This document shows, in pieces, positions 31,856 to 36,243 of a stretch of DNA of 36,243 bases (position 1 is the stretch's first letter; each line of letters begins with the position of its first letter). A program made the translations under genes and the position numbers. The notes beneath the pieces are model-generated. The model ran no database searches, was not told where the DNA came from, and saw only the letters and a program-made list of their open reading frames with translations. This stretch comes from Candidatus Aenigmarchaeota archaeon LH_S7 (GTDB lineage Archaea; Aenigmatarchaeota; Aenigmatarchaeia; QMZS01): assembly GCA_023659895.1 (NCBI GenBank), contig JAGXOL010000008.1:1-36243 (forward strand), in the 5' to 3' direction.

Positions 31856-32141
31856 CGTGGAGATGAATTGCCTTATAAATAATTTTCTTTTTAAATATAT
31901 ATGGACATACAGGTCCTGTATTGTCTTCTGGGTATATCTTGGAAGACGGGGCTGCTGACCCTACAATAGTGAAATAAGGCGTCTGAAAAAGGTGACTCAG
32001 CCCTAAACTAAAGCGTGTTAGACCAAAACCTCTGCTATAGTAAGTTTTGTTAGCGACTTTAGAACCTCGCCAGTCTTCTGTATTCAAAACGGTGTTTTGG
32101 TTAAGGAAGCTCCTGAATTTATTCAGGGAGAGGAAGTCACT
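31856..32141 (+). mobile_element. IS200/IS605-type deletion derivative next to eL40 (about 286 bp)
   Basis: GTGGAGATGAATTG at 31857-31870 is a variant of the left-end motif GGTAGATGAATTGG of the copies at 22404 and 27348. It is followed, as there, by a T-run and TTTAAATATATATGG. The right side has the hairpin CTCCTGAATTTATTCAGGGAG (32111-32131) and tip AGGAAGTCAC, like GGATGTCAC at 23771. The inside is richer in G+C than its flanks and encodes nothing continuous on the plus strand; MDIQVLYCLLGISWKTGLLT is a short start. It is probably the ends plus guide-RNA region of a tnpB element. The left tip hairpin seems lost. Confidence 0.6.
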
Positions 32142-32316
32142 TACCTTTACCCTCCTTAGACTTTGCCCTGAACTTGTTGAAACCGCAGTTTCTGCAATAA
32201 ATTTTTCCCTGCTTGATTTTTTGAGGGTGACCTCTCACCTTTCTCTTGCATCTCAGGCACACGAAAACGTTTTCAAATACTCTTTTGAAAACAGCCTCGT
32301 TCATCTTTACTCCCAT
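32137..32316 (-). CDS. rpl40e: Ribosomal protein eL40
   Basis: 59 residues, too short to stand out by ORF length. The four zinc cysteines are in FVCLRCKRKVRGHP and KIYCRNCGFNKFRAKSKE (C20, C23, C41, C44), the archaeal L40e pattern. The N-terminus MNEAVFKRVFENVFVCLRC can begin at 32316 (MGVKM...) or at 32304 (MNEAV...). The last codons are GKGK, and the TGA stop (plus TCA at 32137-32139) lies within the GTCAC tip of the neighbouring IS derivative, so the native C-terminus may have been altered by a few residues. It shares orientation with uS8, 34 bases downstream of it. Confidence 0.88.
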   Translation of the reverse strand: MGVKMNEAVFKRVFENVFVCLRCKRKVRGHPQKIKQGKIYCRNCGFNKFRAKSKEGKGK

Positions 32317-32350
32317 AATCTCAAAAATAATTTATAAATTAATCTCGTAA

Positions 32351-32734
32351 TCAGTAGACGTAGCCTACAATAACTCCTCCTTCCTCCTTCAAATCTCTGT
32401 CTGTGGTTATCTTGCTTTTAGGGGTAGAGACCATCAAAAAACCAACATTGTTCCCAGGCAAATACCTTTTCTTGTACCTAAAAATCTCACTTTTCTTAAA
32501 GGAATGTCTTGGCTTCACAACCTTCAACTCATTTATACTGTTTTTCAGCTTAACTTTTAATTCCTGGTAATTGTTTCTAACTAAAACTTTATAACCTTTT
32601 ATATAATTTTTTTTCTTAAGCAGGTTCAATATATTCACAATCAAGTTGCTACTCTCTACTACAATCTCTTCCTTTCCTATTTTATCTGCATTTTTTATAG
32701 CAGAGAATACATCAGCTAGCAAATCATGCCTCAT
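32351..32734 (-). CDS. rps8: Ribosomal protein uS8
   Basis: 127 residues. MRHDLLADVFSAIKNADKIG is the archaeal S8 N-terminus; the C-terminal block NNVGFLMVSTPKSKITTDRD then LKEEGGVIVGYVY is the S8 signature that binds helix 21 of 16S rRNA. S8 normally follows S14 and precedes L6 in the spc cluster; neither is here, again showing a broken-up ribosomal cluster. Start ATG 32734 is divergent from a tiny basic protein gene at 32758 across 23 bases. Confidence 0.95.
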   Translation of the reverse strand: MRHDLLADVFSAIKNADKIGKEEIVVESSNLIVNILNLLKKKNYIKGYKVLVRNNYQELKVKLKNSINELKVVKPRHSFKKSEIFRYKKRYLPGNNVGFLMVSTPKSKITTDRDLKEEGGVIVGYVY

Positions 32735-32757
32735 AAAATATTAAAAAATAATAAATT

Positions 32758-32847
32758 ATGCCCAGTGGTAAAAAGAGGAAAAGGAAAAAGATGAAAACCC
32801 ATAAGTTAAAGAAGGAAAAGAAAAAGACAAGACATAAAACTAAATAA
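32758..32847 (+). CDS. 29-residue basic protein, bS38/COX24 (AURKAIP1) domain-like
   Basis: ATG 32758 encodes MPSGKKRKRKKMKTHKLKKE then KKKTRHKTK and TAA at 32845-32847. The pattern MPSGKKRKRxKMxTHKxKK with a final RHK is the bacterial bS38 / mitochondrial mS38 (AURKAIP1/COX24 domain) mini-protein, known as a small-subunit ribosomal protein in Bacteroidota and mitochondria. Sixteen of 29 residues are Lys or Arg. Its place beside uS8, back to back, supports a ribosomal role. The identification is by pattern only, and such a short basic peptide could match by composition, but the MPSGKKRKR...KTHK run is specific. It abuts the stop of the convergent regulator gene. Confidence 0.75.
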   Translation: MPSGKKRKRKKMKTHKLKKEKKKTRHKTK

Positions 32848-33711
32848 TTATTTCGCTACAATTTCATAATTTCTCCCCCTCCTTCTCCTTTCAATTAACC
32901 CACGAGATTCCAAAGACTTAGCTGTCCTGCTAACATGAGCTTTGGAAAAACCAGTATCGCGAGCTATTTTTTTCTGAGAGATTTTTCCACTACTTGTAAC
33001 CACATTGAGAACTTTTCTTTCATCCTCTGTTAATCCAATATCCATTATTTTAGGCTGTCTTCTAAAATAGATGAACAATAAAAACATTCCTACTATTAAA
33101 GCTAAAGTTATGACAACTACAAAAAATTGGTCTTCTCTTAAAGCTTTTTCATAGAGAACTGAAACATCATAAACCTTACCTAACTTAGGATTAAAGTTCC
33201 ATTCTAAATAAATAATCTTTCCATCTGTTTTTTGGGTTCCTCCAGAGGGATAATAAGAAGATTGTTCATTCTTTGTGTCTTCAGATAAAATATAACCTTT
33301 TGGTAAATAAACTTTCAAACTAAAATTATCTGTGGGTGTGGTTACGAAATATCTATCAGAATATATATTGTATTCACTATGTGGGGTTACAAGCCCATAA
33401 TACTCAAAATTTAGTTGGATTTCTGATGATTCAAAATTTTCACAGGAAACTAAGGTTCCTGCTCTATCATAACTTTTTTCACAGCTTAATCTTTCTTCAC
33501 CTGCAAAAATCTCTAAATTTCTGGCTCTGTGTATAAGATAATGGTTAAATTTATCTGCTTTCTGAGGAAATTGTATATTCATGGTCTCCTCCACAACCTT
33601 GTTTTCATTTAGTTCTACGATTATCTCATAATTCTCATATTTTGTGGGCAAATCCCCAAAAGAAGGGGTTGCTAATAAAACCAATAACAATAAGAACAGG
33701 ATTCTCTTCAT
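32848..33711 (-). CDS. Membrane-anchored winged-helix transcription regulator with extracellular domain
   Basis: 287 residues. A signal peptide (RILFLLLLVLLATPSFG) is followed by a beta-rich extracellular domain of about 180 residues (YENYEIIVELNENKVVEETM, LIHRARNLEIFAGEE). One TM helix is at about 196-215 (FFVVVITLALIVGMFLLFIY). The cytoplasmic winged helix follows: DIGLTEDERKVLNVVTSSGK, ISQKKIARDTGFSKAHVSRT, AKSLESRGLIERRRRGRNY. This is the DUF7343/7345-type architecture of archaeal one-component membrane regulators that sense something outside and bind DNA inside. The HTH has the MarR/IclR-like wing. It is divergent from ftsZ across 62 bases, so it may regulate ftsZ or itself. Confidence 0.85.
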   Translation of the reverse strand: MKRILFLLLLVLLATPSFGDLPTKYENYEIIVELNENKVVEETMNIQFPQKADKFNHYLIHRARNLEIFAGEERLSCEKSYDRAGTLVSCENFESSEIQLNFEYYGLVTPHSEYNIYSDRYFVTTPTDNFSLKVYLPKGYILSEDTKNEQSSYYPSGGTQKTDGKIIYLEWNFNPKLGKVYDVSVLYEKALREDQFFVVVITLALIVGMFLLFIYFRRQPKIMDIGLTEDERKVLNVVTSSGKISQKKIARDTGFSKAHVSRTAKSLESRGLIERRRRGRNYEIVAK

Positions 33712-33773
33712 AATAGTGTATAATTGTTAATATTTAGATGATAATAAATTATTAAAAATTTTGTAGTTATATT
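33712..33773. promoter_or_regulatory. Divergent promoter between the membrane regulator and ftsZ
   Basis: 62 bases, almost all A and T. ATAAATTATTAAAAA at about 33745-33759 lies at a suitable distance for a short-leader ftsZ transcript; TTAATATTTA near 33726-33735 could serve the other direction. The next gene's HTH may bind here, but no palindromic operator stands out. Confidence 0.35.
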
Positions 33774-34859
33774 ATGGCTAGTAAAAAGAGTAAAAAAGGG
33801 TCCAAGAAAACTAAACCAGAAGGAGTAAATCTGGAAAAATTACTAGAACAAAGGAAAGCAGTAATAAAGGTTTTTGGTATAGGTGGAGCTGGAAACAATA
33901 CTGCAATTAGATTAATGGAAGGAGGAATTCATGGAATAGAGATTATTGGAGCTAATACAGATGCTCAACAATTATTGTATTGTAAAGCAGACAAAAAGCT
34001 CTTATTAGGTAGAAATCTTACAAAAGGTTTGGGAGCAGGAGCAGATCCTTCAGTTGGTGAGGAAGCAACTAAAGAGGACAAAGAAGAAATAAAGAAATCC
34101 TTAAAAGGAGCAGATTTAGTGTTCGTTACTTGCGGATTAGGTGGAGGAACTGGTACTGGTGGAGTACCTATAATAGCAGAAATAGCTAAGAAGATGGATG
34201 CTCTTACAGTTGGGATAGTCACTATGCCTTTCAAAATGGAAGGAAATCAAAGGATGGAGAATGCTGTTCATGGACTTGAAAAATTAGAAAAAGCTGTGGA
34301 CACTTTGATTGTGATTCCTAATGATAAATTGCTAGAGATTGTTCCAGAAGTTTCAATAACAACAGCTTTCAAGATTGCTGATGATATATTAGTTAACGGT
34401 GTAAAAGGTATCGCTGAGTTAATAACAAAGCCTGGACTTGTAAACCTAGACTTCGCGGACTTGAGATCTGTGATGAAAGATGGTGGTTTAGCAATGATTG
34501 GTTTGGGAAGTTCAGACACTGAGAACAAAGCAACAGAATCAGTGGAAAGAGCTTTGAACAACCCACTACTTGATGTAGAAATTGAAGGAGCAAAAGGAGC
34601 TTTAATAAATGTTTCAGGTGGAAAAGATATAACAATAAAGGAATGTCAGGAAACTGTAGAAAGAGTGAGTGGAGTTTTGGATCCAAATGCAAAAATAATT
34701 TGGGGTGCTGTAGTTGACAAGGAATTAGGTGAAACTGTGAAAACATTAATTGTGGTGACAGGTGTGAAATCACTTTCAGAATATTTCAAACATGAGGTTT
34801 ACCAGAAAGGCAAAAAGAAAGATATTGAAAACGTACTAGGAGTTGAAGTAATTGAATAG
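33774..34859 (+). CDS. ftsZ: Cell division protein FtsZ
   Basis: 361 residues. The tubulin signature GGGTGTGG is at 123-130, the N-terminal loop FGIGGAGNNTAIRLME at 34-49, and NTDAQQL at 61-67. The T7 catalytic loop is NLDFADLRSVMKDGG. An N-terminal lysine-rich extension (MASKKSKKGSKKTKPEG) of about 20 residues is unusual in length and charge. The C-terminus ends soon after the core (VLGVEVIE) with no obvious conserved tail peptide. It polymerises at mid-cell with GTP to drive division. Transcribed alone, it is followed by 64 bases before convergent genes. Confidence 0.96.
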   Translation: MASKKSKKGSKKTKPEGVNLEKLLEQRKAVIKVFGIGGAGNNTAIRLMEGGIHGIEIIGANTDAQQLLYCKADKKLLLGRNLTKGLGAGADPSVGEEATKEDKEEIKKSLKGADLVFVTCGLGGGTGTGGVPIIAEIAKKMDALTVGIVTMPFKMEGNQRMENAVHGLEKLEKAVDTLIVIPNDKLLEIVPEVSITTAFKIADDILVNGVKGIAELITKPGLVNLDFADLRSVMKDGGLAMIGLGSSDTENKATESVERALNNPLLDVEIEGAKGALINVSGGKDITIKECQETVERVSGVLDPNAKIIWGAVVDKELGETVKTLIVVTGVKSLSEYFKHEVYQKGKKKDIENVLGVEVIE

Positions 34860-34923
34860 TTCTGGGACTTGGAGAGATAATTTATATATAAGGGATTTTT
34901 AGTTAGAAATAAGCAAAAAAGTA

Positions 34924-35184
34924 TTATTCTATAATCTTAATTTTAAACATTACTATAGCACAGTCTTCCGATTCACATTTTTTGTCATAATTAAACTCAG
35001 GGAAAAATTTATCTTTTGATAGTTCAGTTAATGTAGACTCTATCTTTTTTATATTTTCATTTCCTATAGTATGAATACTCACTTCTGTAAGGTTATCAGT
35101 TACACACCTTCTAAACAAATTTTCTTTTATTTTATATATATTATCTAACCCAAAAAGCTGAGGGAAAATATAAGATATAGTCAT
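34924..35184 (-). CDS. Unknown 86-residue protein, third gene of an unassigned minus-strand cluster
   Basis: MTISYIFPQLFGLDNIYKIK starts inside the end of the preceding gene, overlapping by 44 bases in another frame. The middle, CVTDNLTEVSIHTIGNENI then KKIESTLTELSKDKFFP, looks like an amphipathic helix-strand protein, and the tail KKCESEDCAIVMFKIKIIE carries two Cys. No family is recognised. Because the overlap is long, it may instead be the C-terminal part of the upstream gene separated by a frameshift. Confidence 0.45.
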   Translation of the reverse strand: MTISYIFPQLFGLDNIYKIKENLFRRCVTDNLTEVSIHTIGNENIKKIESTLTELSKDKFFPEFNYDKKCESEDCAIVMFKIKIIE

Positions 35185-35662
35185 TTAATTTTGTATTTAA
35201 CCAATCTCTGATTTCACTATCAGCTTTTCCATTCTTCTGTTGTTGCATTACATAGCCTATCATTTCATTAAAATATCCTTGTATAATAAGATTTATAAAA
35301 TGGACTGATTTTCTTCCATATCTTTCTGATGCTTCTCTCTTGATTCGACCTGCATTTTCTACATCACCAGATAACTTTTTTTCTCGAGCTCTTTCACCAA
35401 GAATAAAAATAGGCCAGTATTCGTAGCCTATATATTTTTCTACTAATTTATATTTCTCGGTTTTGCTTATATCTCTCAGCCTGTTATACTCCTCTGCACT
35501 CTCAGAAATTAATAATGGTTTAGATAATTTTTTACTCTTTATCTTCTTTATTTTATCAAATTTTTTCTTAAATTTTTCTGATAGTAGCTTAGCTACTTTT
35601 TTACTAACTTCAACAATTTCTGGAAAATATTTAATGAGATTCTATATGAAATCACTATTCAT
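35141..35662 (-). pseudogene. Unknown helical protein gene with an in-frame TAG at codon 7
   Basis: ATG 35662 overlaps the end of the preceding gene and reads MNSDFI, then TAG (35642-35644). The same frame then stays open for 166 codons to TAA at 35141: NLIKYFPEIVEVSKKVAKLL, ... EKYIGYEYWPIFILGERARE, ... RKSVHFINLIIQGYFNEMIG. No other ATG, GTG or TTG occurs soon after the TAG; the first ATG is near the 3' end. The product is lysine-rich in its first part and helical, with no recognised domain. The simplest reading is a nonsense mutation; stop-codon readthrough is possible but unsupported. Confidence 0.55.
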
Positions 35663-35930
35663 CTTTTTTACTTACTTCTTGTTTCTTTATTATATAGTCT
35701 GCCAGTGATGTTGCATTTTTACTTATAAAAAGATTAGAACCTGGCAGGATTCCAGCAAAGTTATCTTTATTTAATTCTACACCTGTAAGTGGGTCGTGTA
35801 ATACATTTCCTGTTATTCTATCTATTATTTTTCCCTCTTCATTGATTTCTTTATCAAAAAGGTCTAAAATTTGAGGCAAAATTTCTCTACTAAACTCTAC
35901 AACCTCAATTTTTGTGTCTTCTTTAATCAT
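35655..35930 (-). CDS. Unknown 91-residue acidic protein, first gene of the unassigned cluster
   Basis: MIKEDTKIEVVEFSREILPQ, ILDLFDKEINEEGKIIDRIT, and a distinctive GNVLHDPLTGVELNKDNFAG segment precede ILPGSNLFISKNATSLADYI. The GKIIDRITGNVLHDPLTGVEL part reads like a beta-hairpin sensor or binding element. There is no TM helix or known motif, and I do not recognise the family. Its last 8 bases overlap the start of the next gene, so the three frames at 34924-35930 form one operon. The ParB-like remnant upstream and the IS at 36145 suggest a mobile or defence-type island. Confidence 0.55.
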   Translation of the reverse strand: MIKEDTKIEVVEFSREILPQILDLFDKEINEEGKIIDRITGNVLHDPLTGVELNKDNFAGILPGSNLFISKNATSLADYIIKKQEVSKKDE

Positions 35931-36041
35931 AGTATAATTTGGAAAAATATAATAAATTATATAGTATCCAAGTTAAGTATATCATAATTAATAATTTAAA
36001 AATATTTATAGATTTCGGTTGTCTACTATATATATTATTTC

Positions 36042-36144
36042 TCAAATCCTTTTTAGAAAACCTGCTAATTTACAGGTCCTGTATCTCAATTCCCAATAAT
36101 TATCTGATTATTTTCATCTATTTCTATTGGTTGAATAACTGAAT
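36042..36144 (-). pseudogene. ParB-like nuclease domain remnant
   Basis: From the IS end leftwards the minus strand reads VIQPIEIDENNQIIIGN then TGA. In a shifted frame it continues RYRTCKLAGFLKRI, stop at 36042. Together they give the ParB/Srx motif pattern PIxxDExxxIIxGxxRYxAxKxxG. The frame is broken and both ends are missing; the upstream end meets the IS at 36145. It is a decayed fragment, perhaps of a gene related to the cluster at 34924-35930. Confidence 0.45.
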
Positions 36145-36243
36145 AATGTGTGACCTCCTCCACCACCAAATTGATTTTTGGAAATGGTTTCCAGCAACTA
36201 GTAATGGTTGTGAGACCTAGTTACATATAGTTCCTGCTTCCAC
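36145..36243 (-). mobile_element. Right end of a second copy of the TnpB element (continues beyond the window)
   Basis: These 99 bases are the reverse complement of about 23685-23783 apart from three substitutions (GAAACCATTTCC for GAAGCCACTTCC, and GAGGAGGTCAC for GAGGATGTCAC). It includes the RE hairpin and the tip GTCACAC; the flank after ATT differs, fixing the right boundary. As at base 1, the sequence stops inside a repeat. Confidence 0.85.
36217..36243 (-). CDS. tnpB: TnpB, last 8 codons (rest outside window)
   Basis: The minus strand reads VEAGTICN then TAG, identical to the end of the TnpB at 22503-23711. The gene is cut by the window edge; whether the rest is intact cannot be seen. 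Confidence 0.75.
   Translation of the reverse strand: MEAGTICN

Noticed and set aside
31851-32087. A 78-codon open frame on the minus strand.
   Set aside because: It lies within the IS derivative whose ends and orientation are plus-strand; the frame is most likely a by-product of the G+C-richer right-end RNA region.
34393-34773. A 126-codon leucine-rich ORF opposite ftsZ.
   Set aside because: It is the antisense shadow of ftsZ; similar long antisense frames appear opposite ileS and the lamin-tail gene.
35141-35662. Pyrrolysine or other programmed UAG decoding in the unknown gene.
   Set aside because: There is one UAG near the start of one gene, no supporting structure and no pyl genes in view; a nonsense mutation or sequencing error is simpler. 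It is kept as a finding only for the unusual operon.
31909-36086. The palindrome TACAGGTCCTGTA occurs at about 31910 and about 36073, suggesting a shared IS left end or operator.
   Set aside because: A 13-mer match between two places in 36 kb is expected by chance, the flanks do not match, and the second copy falls in the ParB-like reading frame.
35939-36142. A 67-codon hydrophobic ORF on the plus strand.
   Set aside because: Its composition (Ile, Leu, Tyr, Asn only) is what random A+T-rich DNA gives, and the opposite strand holds the ParB-like remnant.
1-36243. tRNA, rRNA or CRISPR arrays.
   Set aside because: No cloverleaf landmarks, no conserved rRNA sequence and no regularly spaced direct repeats were seen on either strand.

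Overview
This window looks like a stretch, probably a whole assembly contig, of a small-genome, strongly A+T-rich archaeon of the DPANN/Nanoarchaeota type (Woesearchaeales or Pacearchaeota-like). The assignment rests on gene content. There are archaeal information-processing genes (aIF5A, a SUI1-type aIF1, uL29, eL40, uS8, Hel308, Kae1, TYW1, GTP-dependent dephospho-CoA kinase, FtsZ). There is also a single-chain primase joining a PriS catalytic core to a PriL-like Fe-S domain, an arrangement known from Nanoarchaeum. An oxygen-sensitive class III ribonucleotide reductase (nrdD-nrdG) points to anaerobic life. Genes are tightly packed, often overlap by 4 bases, and few have an obvious Shine-Dalgarno sequence.

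Layout. 1-55: right end of an IS200/IS605-type element that continues to the left. 146-3103 (minus): MNT nucleotidyltransferase, tRNA m1A58 methyltransferase TrmI, SecF and a CaCA antiporter. 3249-10062 (plus): membrane protein, IleRS, dephospho-CoA kinase, membrane-anchored Lon-type protease and DUF92 protein. 10059-14515: tRNA-modification genes (TYW1, YrdC/Sua5, a truncated MiaB/CDKAL-type methylthiotransferase, Kae1) mixed with aIF5A and membrane proteins. 14548-18704: glycosyltransferase, large exported lamin-tail protein with a decayed second copy, and M50 protease. 18807-22298: frameshifted winged-helix regulator and nrdDG. 22404-23779: IS605-type element with an apparently intact TnpB. 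23883-27157 (minus): OB-fold protein, Hel308 and a putative zinc peptidase. 27191-27923: small gene split by a 352-bp TnpB-derived element. 27959-29484: iscS (frameshifted) and iscU. 29709-32734 (minus): primase, aIF1, uL29, two doubtful small ORFs, another IS derivative, eL40 and uS8. 32758-34859: a 29-residue bS38/COX24-like basic protein, a membrane-bound winged-helix regulator and FtsZ. 34924-36144 (minus): unknown, partly broken gene cluster and a ParB-like remnant. 36145-36243: right end of a second copy of the TnpB element.

The main theme is an IS200/IS605/TnpB population eroding a streamlined genome. Six traces are visible: 1-55, 11930-11976, 22404-23779, 27348-27699, 31856-32141 and 36145-36243. 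Three of them share the left-end 14-mer GGTAGATGAATTGG or a close variant. One, only 47 bp long, is a left-end/right-end fusion sitting in the methylthiotransferase gene. Another splits a small gene that would be restored in frame by exact excision. A third supplies the stop codon of eL40. Both window ends lie inside repeated element ends, which is where assemblies usually break.

The most interesting non-mobile signals are the fused primase, the bS38/COX24-like mini-protein beside uS8, the secreted Lon domain with an appended helical-repeat region, and the unassigned cluster at 34924-35930 with an in-frame UAG. All calls come from reading the sequence and recognising families; no database search was run.
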